A stretch of DNA of 64,000 nucleotides, taken from assembly GCA_020975725.1 (NCBI GenBank), contig QXJR01000027.1, positions 744,001-808,000 on the forward strand, written 5' to 3'. The notes beneath the pieces are model-generated. The model was not told the origin of the DNA and searched no databases. It saw only the letters and a program-made list of their open reading frames with translations. The position numbers and the translations under genes were made by a program. Below are positions 9,003 through 18,473 of the stretch, piece after piece. Numbering within the stretch: position 1 is the stretch's first letter; every line of letters starts with the position of its first letter. Source of the DNA: Picocystis sp. L7 (taxonomy: Eukaryota; Chlorophyta; Picocystophyceae; Picocystales; Picocystaceae).

Positions 9003-10543
9003 GCTCCGTCCAAGGTCGATGTTTGATGGACGAATGTGTGTCCCTCCATGAACAGGCTTCATGGACCTGTCCACCTGGAAGGTGTTGTTCCTGGGCCATC
9101 CAATCCCATGCTGGCATTCAGGAATGGAGGTGCTCAAGGAACAGGAAACTCAAGAGTCCATGAGGTGGACCAGATCGTGGAGAGGAGGAAGAGATGGACC
9201 GTAGCCATGGCATGGACAAGACACACGATGGAACAGGATGGACGAGGTCAATCCCACAACGACGGTAACATTGCTGCGTGCTTCAAAGGTTGGGAAGCAA
9301 CCAAGCAGAGCCCAGCGGACATGCCTTCCCCGGCCTTGAGAATCGATACGCTGGAACTGGACCCTGGCCATCCCGACATGGTGTCCCGGTCCCGTGATGT
9401 GGACAGACCCAAGGTTCAGATTGTCCACGGCAAAGTCGGGGACACCATCCAGAGGAACCCTATTGACAAATTCCGCAGAGAAGGAAAACAAGGGATTGGA
9501 AAGAAGAGGTTCGACGCACGCTTCTTCTCTCGACTGTTCAATCTTACTTCATCCACAGAGGGATATAGGAGCACCGGACCCAGAATAGAACAAGCAACGC
9601 TGGGACCGGTGGAGGGTCTGCCCAACAACGTGAAGCGTGACTTGTCCGTAAATCCACTGGTTTCCTGGGAATCCTGTGCATTCCTCCCAGATCACCCACT
9701 ACCGATTTCCAGGCTGTCTTGCACTTCTGCATTTATCAAAGGAGTCTTGCTGCTGCCGCTCGATCTTGGTTGTGACACGTAGAACAAAGGGAGCGGATCG
9801 ATGTGGACACATAAATGTGCACTGCCGCAGGAGGGACCTGTGCGTCTCTGTTCAGCGTCCCCTTCCCATGACCAAAGTCCTCACGGATCATGTCCCCGTC
9901 TTCCGCCTTGTATCCATTGCATCCCTACGCATTCCTTCATCGAGGATCCGAGGATCGTCCCATCCACGGGGATGCGTTTCCGCTCGGCATTCCATCCTGC
10001 ACGTTCAAATGGACTCCACCACCATGCGTTCCAAGCCCCCAGTCCTGCATCTCCCCATGTGAACGGATGTATTCGATGGTATCTCCGACAAAGGCCGTCT
10101 CGGTGGTGACACCCCCGGATGAAGCCCAGCCATCTCATAGCTTCGCCCCGGTTTCCGGGATGGGGTCGCGATGTGACGTGGCAGGGTCGGGGTCTTTCTC
10201 CTCCCCGACGGGTCCAGGAAGGATTGAGTGGATAAGAACAAAGTGGGGAGATGTCGACCACTCAATATCACAAGCACTGGTGTTGAAAAGATGTCCAGGC
10301 AGAATCGGGGCGACCCCATTGTGGGGTCGGGGACGGACCCTGCACATGGAACAGGAACCGCAGAGGATGGTACGACAGCTGGGACGCCTCAACGCTTGTC
10401 GTGTTGAAACCGGACTCCATCAAGACGCGAACCGTGTCGAAGGTGCAAATTGGGCTACGATGTAGATGCAGACCACACAACGCACCTGCGCGTGCGAACC
10501 GAGCAGCAAGAAAGACACGCCAGAAAGAAGCTTGTACTGAAGC
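9003..10543. other. 1.5-kb intergenic region without a recognised gene
   Basis: The region separates divergent SECA2 and the ankyrin gene. Over about 9150-9490 both strands stay open in the same codon phase, yet neither translation matches a family I know. The rest is mixed sequence rich in CATG and GGGGTC words. An unusually long 5' leader or a decayed gene is possible. Confidence 0.4.
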
Positions 10544-11959
10544 ATGGGAAACTCGGGCAGTTCGGATGGTGGGAGTGGTGGCGCTTGGGACGTCCAAGGC
10601 CTCGCAAGCAATGTCTCCTCGGCAAAGCAGATCGTGCAAGATGGCAAGGAGATCCAGAAGACGCTCTCGGGAAATTCCTCCCAAAACGAGCAAGCACCGC
10701 ACTCTTCTGCACCCCCCATGAATGGGGACATTCCCATCGGTGTGCCAGTTCAGCCCGCTGCCTCACCGCAACCTCCACCCAACCCTGTGCTTCCTGTGCA
10801 GCTATCAGAAGACAGACATCGTCTAGCAAGGACAAAGTCGACCATTTCCTCTCGTCCCAAGCCCACTGCAATCGTCAAAGCTGCTGCTGCTGGAGACGAG
10901 GGATTGCTGCAAGCATACATGGATATGAACATGAACATTCATCAGCAAGATAAAATTGGCTATACGGCCCTGCACGCTGCCTGCGCCTTTGGCCACAGAG
11001 CAATCGTCAAAATGTTGATAGCTGCAGGTGCGCCGATAGACGTGGAAGCGATGGATGGTAGTACCCCACTCTTTTGTGCCCTAGCAGCCCCAACGATTTA
11101 CATGGAAGTTGTCAATAGTCTTCTCGAAGCCAAGGCAAATGTAAACATCGGTACAATAGAGGGAGAGACTCCCCTTCACCTGGCTGTCAAGAGCAAGAGC
11201 CTGGAGCTCGTGAACAAACTCATCGAAAAAGGTGCGAAAGTGGACGTTGACCATGCAGTGACATTGAGTACGCCATTGCATATTGGTGCGGTGTTTGCCA
11301 GCCTTGAAGTTATCAAAGCACTCGTGGAAAAAGGAGCTCAAGTGAACAAACAAAATGTGTATGGGAGAACTCCCCTGATCTTAGCTGTTGAGAATCAACG
11401 AGGGGGAGAAATAGTCAAGTTCATCATGTCTGCAGGTGCAGATGTCAAATACGCTGATATGGACGGAATGACAGCAATGCATCGTGCAATATTGAAAGGA
11501 AATTCAGAAGCTGCCAAGATCCTGTTGGAGGATCCAGACAGTGCCAACGTGCAAGACATCCATGGGCGTACACCCCTGCATTATGCAGCCAATTTTGCTA
11601 TGGATCCTGAAGTATTCCGCCTGCTTATTCATAAGAATTCGTATGTCAATGCCGTGGATGACAAAGGGAGAACTCCCCTGCATCTAGCAGCAAAGTATGA
11701 GAACATGAGGGAGGTTAGGATACTTTTGGCATCCGGTGCAGAACCCAATCAAGAGGACAGACAAGGCAACACACCTTGTGGTTTGGCCGGCGGCAAGAAA
11801 TCCCCCATATACCTACTCCTCGTAGAACAAGGAGGGTCTGTGTCTGATGAAGAGCGTATGAGGGCACATAGACGTGAAGTTGCAATGAAGCGTTTAAAAA
11901 CTGGTGCCAAAGTGGGTGGTAAGTTCATGAAGTGCTGTGTGATGCCAGGTTGTGGCTAG
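10544..11959 (+). CDS. Ankyrin-repeat protein with likely lipid anchor
   Basis: This 471-residue protein has a low-complexity Ser/Gln/Pro-rich N-terminal 120 residues and about nine ankyrin repeats from about residue 135 to 430. Repeat signatures include GYTALHAACAFGH, GETPLHLAV, GRTPLILAV, GRTPLHYAA and GRTPLHLAAKYE. The N-terminus MGNSGSS fits an N-myristoylation site and the tail KCCVMPGCG offers cysteines for palmitoylation, so membrane attachment is plausible. Ankyrin stacks bind protein partners, and the partner here is unknown. ATG 10544 is the start of the frame. No enzymatic domain is visible. Confidence 0.88.
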   Translation: MGNSGSSDGGSGGAWDVQGLASNVSSAKQIVQDGKEIQKTLSGNSSQNEQAPHSSAPPMNGDIPIGVPVQPAASPQPPPNPVLPVQLSEDRHRLARTKSTISSRPKPTAIVKAAAAGDEGLLQAYMDMNMNIHQQDKIGYTALHAACAFGHRAIVKMLIAAGAPIDVEAMDGSTPLFCALAAPTIYMEVVNSLLEAKANVNIGTIEGETPLHLAVKSKSLELVNKLIEKGAKVDVDHAVTLSTPLHIGAVFASLEVIKALVEKGAQVNKQNVYGRTPLILAVENQRGGEIVKFIMSAGADVKYADMDGMTAMHRAILKGNSEAAKILLEDPDSANVQDIHGRTPLHYAANFAMDPEVFRLLIHKNSYVNAVDDKGRTPLHLAAKYENMREVRILLASGAEPNQEDRQGNTPCGLAGGKKSPIYLLLVEQGGSVSDEERMRAHRREVAMKRLKTGAKVGGKFMKCCVMPGCG

Positions 11960-12634
11960 ACCTTGTACATACCACGAAGAAATGCAACAATCGTTTGACT
12001 TGAAATTGCATCGCGCATTCACACCAGACGAATCCACAAGTTGGTTGCATACCTGTGTGCATATTTTAGAATAGAGTTGAATTGAATGGTGCCAGCGAAA
12101 CTAGTCTTGGTAGTCTTGGTCAGGTATGCCACAAAGTTTTCCTCGACTGTGCCTAAGATAGCAAGTACAAAAGTTGTCAGGCTTCTGTGTCTGGATACTG
12201 CAAAAAGCTCTTGCCATCACACCAGATTTGTTCAAGCCATCTGACAGCCATGTGGTTCTTAAAAACGCTGTTTCTTCTCACAAGGTGGGCTTATTTTTTT
12301 TTTGTGGCGCTCGTACCAACACCAGCACCCCTTCCTCCCTCTTGGCCACTTCCATTGTTTTGTCCTGGCAGATTTTCACATCCATCCTCATCTCACCAAC
12401 CGTGCTGCTTGTCCACTCCCCTGTCGTTCTCATTTCATCCATCGATCCATCCATGTACGCACGCATACATGCATGCGAATGGTGATGGTCCGATTGCACT
12501 CGAGAAGGCAGTGTCGACCCGATTCACAGCAACGAATCCTCCCTGTTGTCCATCTCGAATTTTCCATTTCCAACCGATGAGATTTCGCTTCCACGTCAGA
12601 GCGACCCTCGTTGTTGGACCGCCAGAAGGAAAGG
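11960..12634. other. Intergenic region, no gene seen
   Basis: These 675 bp lie between two co-directional genes. They contain a T10 run (12294-12303) and CATG/GCATGC-rich sequence around 12450-12480. Short open frames here are not convincing. Confidence 0.4.
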
Positions 12635-13723
12635 ATGGCGGATGTCGAAGAACAACGTCGAAAGGTGGAGAAACCTTGTGTGGACATCGACGTGGTGCGA
12701 GGGTTGGCTGAAGAGCGGTTTGGATTGTCGGTGGAAAAGCTGGAAGAACTCAACTCCTACGATGACAGGAACTTCCTGATTGTCGCCAAAGATGGAAGAC
12801 ACAAATACACGCTGAAGGTGCACAACGGAGTGGATTCAAGAAACGTGGAGTTTCTGCTTGCTCAAAGTCGCATGATGCGTTGCCTTCGGTCCAAAGGAAT
12901 CCTCTGTCCCGAACCTGTGAGCACAATTTCAGGAGAAGAATTCACGTGGCTGAACCAGGACATGGCAGGGGAAGGACAGAAGGTCCACGCAGTTCGATTG
13001 CTCACTTACGTTGAAGGGAAAGTCCTGGGAAATACAGAAAACCTCCAACTCCTGGAAGAAGCTGGCGAACTGGTGGGAAGCATTGATCATGCCCTTCAGA
13101 CCTATGCAGACAGTGCTCTAGACAGGGAATTCCTCTGGGATCTAAAGAACACGGACAAACTCACGAGCTTCCTTGGAGCAGTGAAAGATGAATGGAAATA
13201 CGCCATTGCTGCAGCAGCCATCGAAAACTTCAACAAGAAAGTCGTGCCGCTAAAAAATCGTCTACGATGCAGTCCAATCCACAATGACGTCAACGATCAA
13301 AACATTATAGTGGCTGCTGAGAGTGACAAAGGTCTGGCGGTCGTTGATTTCGGGGACATTGTGAATACATGGTTGGTAAATGACATTGCCATATGCTTGT
13401 GCTATTTTATGATGGACAAGCACGAGCCTTTGCAAGCCCTTTGTGCCGTTTTCAGGGGGTATTGCAAGTACATGCCACTGGAAAGAACCGAGCTGGAGCT
13501 GCTGCCTTCTCTCATAAAGTGTAGGCTGGCTTGCACCGGGATCATGAGTGCATACTCGTACCAGAAGGATCCGACAAACAAGTATCTCCTGCTCACTGCC
13601 GAGCCAGGCTGGAAAGCTCTCCAGTACATGTCCAAAATGGAGGATGCAGAGATAACAGAGTTGCTGGCCAAGGTTCAGAAATCAGTGGGGCAAGCGTGCA
13701 CCCAGAGTGCAAAGGATATGTGA
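12635..13723 (+). CDS. Hydroxylysine kinase-like / aminoglycoside phosphotransferase-fold kinase
   Basis: The 362-residue protein belongs to the APH (choline/aminoglycoside kinase) fold and most resembles hydroxylysine kinase (HYKK/AGPHD1), a GTP-dependent kinase of lysine degradation. Visible landmarks are the N-terminal block LNSYDDRNFLIVAKDG with YTLKVHN (ATP-lysine strand), the catalytic loop IHNDVNDQNI with its Asp, and the metal-binding VVDFGD. Length equals that of the animal enzyme (about 370). The first ATG of the frame (12635) is taken as start, and nothing suggests an organelle signal. The gene is convergent with the Kelch gene, with only 43 bp between stop codons. Substrate assignment is by resemblance only. 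A related homoserine-kinase-like enzyme is possible. Confidence 0.75.
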   Translation: MADVEEQRRKVEKPCVDIDVVRGLAEERFGLSVEKLEELNSYDDRNFLIVAKDGRHKYTLKVHNGVDSRNVEFLLAQSRMMRCLRSKGILCPEPVSTISGEEFTWLNQDMAGEGQKVHAVRLLTYVEGKVLGNTENLQLLEEAGELVGSIDHALQTYADSALDREFLWDLKNTDKLTSFLGAVKDEWKYAIAAAAIENFNKKVVPLKNRLRCSPIHNDVNDQNIIVAAESDKGLAVVDFGDIVNTWLVNDIAICLCYFMMDKHEPLQALCAVFRGYCKYMPLERTELELLPSLIKCRLACTGIMSAYSYQKDPTNKYLLLTAEPGWKALQYMSKMEDAEITELLAKVQKSVGQACTQSAKDM

Positions 13724-13766
13724 TTATTTGCATTCCACTTCTTTGACACATCCATGGCAAGGAAGC

Positions 13767-15704
13767 TCAGTGCATGGAAAGCAGTGTGAGGCCACTACGT
13801 GCAGAATTCAAGGGTGTGCGCATTGACCACACCCCCGTGCGGAGGCATAGCTCTTCCACACTGCTGTGTATGGTGCCTCCGCCAGCATTTCCTCCTGCCA
13901 CAAAGAGTTTTCCGTTTAGTGCCGCAAGACCTGCAGAAGACCTCTGGCAGCTCAGGTCGCGCTCGAACTTCCAGATTCCCTCCCTTGGATCAAATGATTC
14001 TACACTGGATAGTCTCTGTCCAGCCGCATCTTTTCCGCCTACAACAAAAATTCTGCCATCACATGAACATGCAGCATGATACTTCCTAGTAGTATTCATA
14101 CAAGCTTGCATAGTTGTCCATGTGTCAATTGTTGGATCGTACATATCCACAGATCTAAAAGTTGAACGCCCTGCTTGACCGCCGATGGCGTAAATCTTCT
14201 CCCGTACAGTCACAACATCCAAACTTGACCTTGGGCGTGGGAGTGATTCAGCAGTGATCCATGCACCAAGAGCTGGATCAAAGCGTTCCACTAAGGCTGA
14301 TTCAACATTGCTTCCAGATCTTCCCCCAATTATGTACAACGCCCCTGCTGCAGAAGTGATGCCAGCATGCACCCTTGCAGCCTTTGGGGCAACCAGGTTT
14401 TCCCAGTATGCGAGACCTTGGCTACCATTTCTGTACGCAAAGACATGGGTCTTGAAAGTCGAACCGCCTACGACAAAGTTTTGGTCATACACAGAGCTAG
14501 AGCCAGCAAAGGCAAGGTCTGCTGGTAGAGCCGGTCCTGGATGCCAGCTGTTTGTAATAGGATCGTAAATTTCTGCCAAACGTACTCCACGCCACCCATC
14601 ATCGTAGCCCCCTGCGGCAAGTAAAACCGTAACGAACCGCTTCCGAGGACTTGCATCGATGCATACCCTGTCTGCCCAGCTGGTTGAGCAACTTGCTAGA
14701 CGATGTACGCCTTCCTCAGACTCATTGATGGTTGGTCGTGTTGGGCAATCTATCCCTTGAGCCTTACCTTGCATAGCCTCAGGAAAAAGGTTGCAAACCT
14801 CCAGTTCCATCGAGCCGACATCAGTGGAATAGCCATCCACTGATGCTTCTTTCCGTCCTACCATGGGTATTGCTTCTGTTGGCTGATGGAGAGGCATCCC
14901 GCGAGAGTGTTGCCGTAAGCCGTTCCGCGCAGCACACACGACTTCCATGCTGCGAGGGTCCTGCTTCACCAGAGGATGCACTTCAACAGCACTCCCAATC
15001 GTTTCCAAGGGTATGAGTGGTAAACGCACAGCTCGCACCAAGCATTCAGCCAGGTCAGCAATCCTAACCTGTGGATCCACACCAACCCAATCGCAAAGCA
15101 CCTCGAAGACCTCGATCTCTGCTTCCACATCAAGATGTTCGCTTTGTAGCAATTCCACAATTGTAAGTTTAGACATGGATTCCAACGCCATGCGGAAATT
15201 CTCATCATCTTCTCGCATAGCTTGGAAGCTTCTGGCTGCGATGAGCAGCGCTTCACTCCTTAAACTGCTGTTGGGGGCGTATTTTGAAGCCAGCGCATAG
15301 GCAGCCAGCGCATTTCTGGGAGAGAGCGACTTCTGCATGAAAAGGCAGCAGGCCTTGTGGACCGCTGGAATATCGAGTAGGTTGCTGCCTGCCAGGAGTG
15401 CGTGGACGTTGTTTACATCTACCTGCACCTCTTGTCGATAAATTGCATCCACCAGGATTTCCAACGTGGCTAGTTCCACATCAGGCAATTCCACCGTATC
15501 GGTGCACCCGTCTTTCATGTTTGAACACGGGCCTGCAAAGAGAGCGTCAAAGAACCGGCTGGCACCGGCCAGCACCACACGGTGTGCTCCCAGGCACTGG
15601 CCTTCCTTAGCACGAAGGTGCACGTCCACCAGCTTCCCTTCCTCTCTCAGGCGCGCCAGGACCGAGCTACTTCCCAGCCATTGCGTCAGACAGTACACCG
15701 TCAT
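13767..15704 (-). CDS. BTB-BACK-Kelch protein (KLHL-like, putative cullin-3 adaptor)
   Basis: The 645-residue protein has the complete KLHL architecture. A BTB domain is at about residues 15-125 (LVDVHLRAKEGQCLGAHRVV, then LAGASRFFDALF), a BACK domain at about 130-240 (CLFMQKSLSPRNALAAYALA), a linker, and six Kelch blades from about 355 to 645. Blade signatures include LYIIGGRSGSNVESALVERF, IYAIGGQAGRSTFRSVDMYD and IFVVGGKDAAGQRLSSVESF. In animals such proteins recruit substrates to cullin-3 ubiquitin ligases through the BTB-BACK unit, with the propeller binding substrate. This three-domain order is typical of animals and uncommon in plants. The ATG at 15704 begins the frame. Substrates are unknown. 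Confidence 0.88.
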   Translation of the reverse strand: MTVYCLTQWLGSSSVLARLREEGKLVDVHLRAKEGQCLGAHRVVLAGASRFFDALFAGPCSNMKDGCTDTVELPDVELATLEILVDAIYRQEVQVDVNNVHALLAGSNLLDIPAVHKACCLFMQKSLSPRNALAAYALASKYAPNSSLRSEALLIAARSFQAMREDDENFRMALESMSKLTIVELLQSEHLDVEAEIEVFEVLCDWVGVDPQVRIADLAECLVRAVRLPLIPLETIGSAVEVHPLVKQDPRSMEVVCAARNGLRQHSRGMPLHQPTEAIPMVGRKEASVDGYSTDVGSMELEVCNLFPEAMQGKAQGIDCPTRPTINESEEGVHRLASCSTSWADRVCIDASPRKRFVTVLLAAGGYDDGWRGVRLAEIYDPITNSWHPGPALPADLAFAGSSSVYDQNFVVGGSTFKTHVFAYRNGSQGLAYWENLVAPKAARVHAGITSAAGALYIIGGRSGSNVESALVERFDPALGAWITAESLPRPRSSLDVVTVREKIYAIGGQAGRSTFRSVDMYDPTIDTWTTMQACMNTTRKYHAACSCDGRIFVVGGKDAAGQRLSSVESFDPREGIWKFERDLSCQRSSAGLAALNGKLFVAGGNAGGGTIHSSVEELCLRTGVWSMRTPLNSARSGLTLLSMH

Positions 15705-16046
15705 CCTCTTCGATGCGAAATAGTTCTCGCCTGGAGGACGAGCACGGCAGTCGTACGTCCACGTGGCCTAAGGCCAGCGTTCCTCCCTCGCCCACGCAGC
15801 ACGAGGCGCTTCCCAGTCCCTCTTTCACCTCGTCCGACGTTTCTCGATCTTCCACTTCTCTGCAGATCCGACGAAGGAGCCTTCGGAAGCCTCGGATGGC
15901 TGCAAAAACGCCGCCGACGTGCGCGAAACGCGCGACGTCCGCGTTGTGCGCCTCGATCTGGACTCGAAGGACCGCTCCATCCGATCAAAAGGGTCGGAAC
16001 AAGGGAAGGGATTCGGGTCTGAAAGGGGACGGTTGAAAGGAAAAGC
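15705..16046. other. Intergenic region upstream of the Kelch gene
   Basis: These 342 bp separate two minus-strand genes and probably hold the Kelch promoter and the thioesterase 3' end. GAAAGGGGA and TCGAAGGA words resemble boxes seen in other upstream regions here. No gene is seen. Confidence 0.4.
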
Positions 16047-17120
16047 TCAGTTGGGAACCAGGAGGGGATCCAGGCGAGACACGATGTGGGACAACCAATG
16101 GGTCTTGGCTGGCTTCTGTTCCTCCAAACCAAGGGGGAACAAGTGATGGCCTTCCACCTTCACCAGCTCAAAAGCACCGTCGGTGAAAGGCTGCCAGCCT
16201 TGGACCATGGAAGAGGTGATCCGACGGTCCCACGTGGCATAGTATGTGGTCAAGGGGAACGAGAACGGTGGCTCGCCCTCCCGCCTGTACTCGTACTGGT
16301 CAAACATCGAAAAGTCTGCACGCATGATGGGCTGGTAGGTTGTCCATAGCTGGGTGAACACCATCTCGTTCACGTCCCAGCCCCTGGCCTCCTCCTTGAA
16401 GTCGTCCTCCGACAAATTGGAATTGACGCGCCACGGACGTTCACCTGAGGGAATGTCCGGTCCAGGAAAGCACGAGAAAAAAGCATGCTCTGGCATGGGG
16501 AATCCTTCTTCCCTGGCCAGCGACAGGAACTCGAATGCATTCCAACTGCCAACGCTGTGCCCTATCACGCAGTACGGCACCCCGTCTAGCAGCTTGGTTG
16601 CGACTATGGGTAGCAGTGTCTGCGCCAATTCCCTGCAGGAAGAGATCAGAGGTTCCTTCACACGCATGGCTCTTCCCGGTGGCTGAACTGCCAGGACTTC
16701 CACCTTGTTCTTCACGCACCAGTCCAACAAAGTGGATTCTTTCCTAGCTCCCACGCCTGCATTCGTGTACATGTCTTCAGCGCTGCCTGCATTCGGAAAG
16801 CACAGCAGCCTCAAAGCAGGCACCTCCTGCGCCGTTTTGCTCCTCTTCAATCCGGGAAACCATTTGTCGAAGAGTGCCACGTCTGGAGGAGTGTACTTAC
16901 TTCGCAGAATCTTCAGATCCTCCGCCGAAGGATGTGCTGCACCGTTCGTATGTTCGCCAGGAAGTCCGTTCAAGTCCCCTCCATTGGCGAAGTACTGTCT
17001 TATCTGTTCCTCGCTCCACTTTTGGATGGCGTATTCGGGAGGTTCCGGTACCTCCTCGTAGTCTTCTGCCAGCACATCGATGAGGCTGACCTTGCGCGAC
17101 TCTTCCGCCGTCAGCGCCAT
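16047..17120 (-). CDS. Type II thioesterase (alpha/beta hydrolase, GrsT-like)
   Basis: The 357-residue protein has the fold of stand-alone thioesterases that edit or release acyl chains from polyketide or non-ribosomal peptide synthases and from fatty acid synthase. The opening strand LRLLCFPNAGSAEDMY, the nucleophile elbow GHSVGSW (Ser189), an acid in YYATWDRRIT (Asp298) and EGHHLFPL (His325) make a full catalytic triad. A 100-residue N-terminal extension with KWSEEQIRQYFANGG is not part of the core and is predicted soluble. The ATG at 17120 is the first in the frame. No synthase gene lies in the window, so the acyl substrate is unknown. Confidence 0.82.
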   Translation of the reverse strand: MALTAEESRKVSLIDVLAEDYEEVPEPPEYAIQKWSEEQIRQYFANGGDLNGLPGEHTNGAAHPSAEDLKILRSKYTPPDVALFDKWFPGLKRSKTAQEVPALRLLCFPNAGSAEDMYTNAGVGARKESTLLDWCVKNKVEVLAVQPPGRAMRVKEPLISSCRELAQTLLPIVATKLLDGVPYCVIGHSVGSWNAFEFLSLAREEGFPMPEHAFFSCFPGPDIPSGERPWRVNSNLSEDDFKEEARGWDVNEMVFTQLWTTYQPIMRADFSMFDQYEYRREGEPPFSFPLTTYYATWDRRITSSMVQGWQPFTDGAFELVKVEGHHLFPLGLEEQKPAKTHWLSHIVSRLDPLLVPN

Positions 17121-17715
17121 CGTCTTTTCTGCGCTTGTCTCTTGGAGAGCGTTACTTCCGGTGCAAGGAAAATGAATTCGATACGGACACTCCCTCTCAA
17201 CACCATACGATCCCAAGAAGGTATCGATATCTTCTGTCCAAGATCTCGAAGCGGGGGATCTGGCAGGTGAGAAACCAACCGACGCCAGTGGCGTCTACTT
17301 GTCCAGAAGCCATTGCATCTTCATCGCGATCTTTCATGGACAGAAACTGGACTTGTACGTGAGAACAGCATCTTTCACGTACCTGCCATGATTCTTCGAT
17401 GCCAGAATTCGATCCTTCCCAGTGAAAAGGAAGGGAATGGTGGTACACCTGTCTGCCGTTCCCAGCGTTGTGCAGGACATTCTACGAACCGGTCGGTGGT
17501 GGAGAACGAAGGAAAGCGCGTCGGAAGGAAAGAGGTTTGCAACCGGTGGCGTGGTGTCCTTTTGCTCGTTCCAATGCCTCGTCAATAGGCGTTCTTACCC
17601 AGGCAAAAGTGGACTTGGACGAGCCGGAAGACCCCGACGCCTCTTCGGAGGATCGACCTTATGCTTCGTTGGCGACGTCCCAGTCCATTGATTTGCTGAA
17701 CGACGCGATCGACGA
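17121..17715. other. Intergenic region between thioesterase and Dabb genes
   Basis: This 595-bp stretch holds no gene I can support. A plus-strand stretch at about 17605-17745 reads as acidic sequence (DLDEPEDPDASSEDRPYASL) after a CCCAG acceptor-like site, but it runs antisense into the Dabb gene and has no family match. Confidence 0.35.
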
Positions 17716-18123
17716 TCAGATCAACATGTCGAACGCGACGATGGAATCGAAACCGTTCTCCAGCAGTGGTTCGAGAACCTGGACGAGCTTCTCATGCTCT
17801 TCGTGGGCGACGTAAAAGTCCCTCGAGTACTGGTCTCGGAACATCACCTCTGCTCCCCAATTGTACCCTTTGTGGAAGCCTTCGAAGGAGCTGTACGCAC
17901 CGGAATGGAAGCTCTCGACGCCTGGCATGGCGTCCAGGACCCTCGGAAAGTGCACCTTGAAGAACTGTTCCACTTGTGTCGGCTTGTCTTGCACCATCTG
18001 GCACAGCACCAAATGCTTCACCTTGGGTCCCCCTTCGTTCGGCTTCCGGTTGGGAAACGCTCCCATTTTCCTCAGAAAGGCCGAGCTGGCCGGTCGCGGA
18101 TGGTCCATGGAGCGCTCGGCCAT
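17716..18123 (-). CDS. Stress-responsive A/B barrel (Dabb) domain protein
   Basis: The 135-residue protein is nearly all one Dabb domain (about residues 33-132). It begins VKHLVLCQMV, has the PGVESFHSGAYSSFEGFHKG turn with YNWGAEVMF, and closes with AHEEHEKLVQVLEPLLENGF. These dimeric ferredoxin-like barrels occur in plant stress proteins and in small enzymes or binding proteins of polyketide and cannabinoid pathways. Domain membership is clear but activity cannot be told from sequence. The first 32 residues (MAERSMDHPRPASSAFLRKM) may be a short targeting segment. It is divergent from the WRAP53-like gene, with ATGs 350 bp apart. Confidence 0.85.
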   Translation of the reverse strand: MAERSMDHPRPASSAFLRKMGAFPNRKPNEGGPKVKHLVLCQMVQDKPTQVEQFFKVHFPRVLDAMPGVESFHSGAYSSFEGFHKGYNWGAEVMFRDQYSRDFYVAHEEHEKLVQVLEPLLENGFDSIVAFDMLI

Positions 18124-18354
18124 GCCGACACGCCGCTCCTTCTGCTACAGGGGCGGATTGGCTTTCCCTCGAGGGGAAGAGGGGAGGCTTTCTCGGTCGG
18201 GCTCTGGCCGGGACACCCGACCCCGACCCCGGATCGAGATCTCGGTCCAAAGGTATCGATAAATTCAATCATTGGGTATCGATGGCAACCGAGGCTTTTT
18301 CGGGAAGAGGAGGGGGTCGAAGGAAGGGGGACCTGGGCCTCGTTCCAACCACGA

Positions 18355-18372
18355 ATCCCTTTCGAAAGGGAT
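18355..18372. promoter_or_regulatory. 18-bp perfect palindrome ATCCCTTTCGAAAGGGAT
   Basis: It lies in the divergent region between the Dabb gene (ATG 18123) and the WRAP53-like gene (ATG 18474), and shares the TTCGAA core with palindromes in two other divergent promoters of this window. Confidence 0.5.
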
Positions 18373-18473
18373 CTTCCGGATCGACCTTCCCTTTCGTCCT
18401 TCCTTTCGAACCGGGACGACGGGTCGATCGAACCGGATGCGACGATCCCTCGTGGTTCGATGGACGTGTTCGG

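Noticed and set aside
9036-9782. 248-codon plus-strand frame overlapping the SECA2 start
   Set aside because: No ATG supports a sensible start, no family match, and its first part is antisense to the SECA2 leader. Only the odd same-phase openness is kept as an observation.
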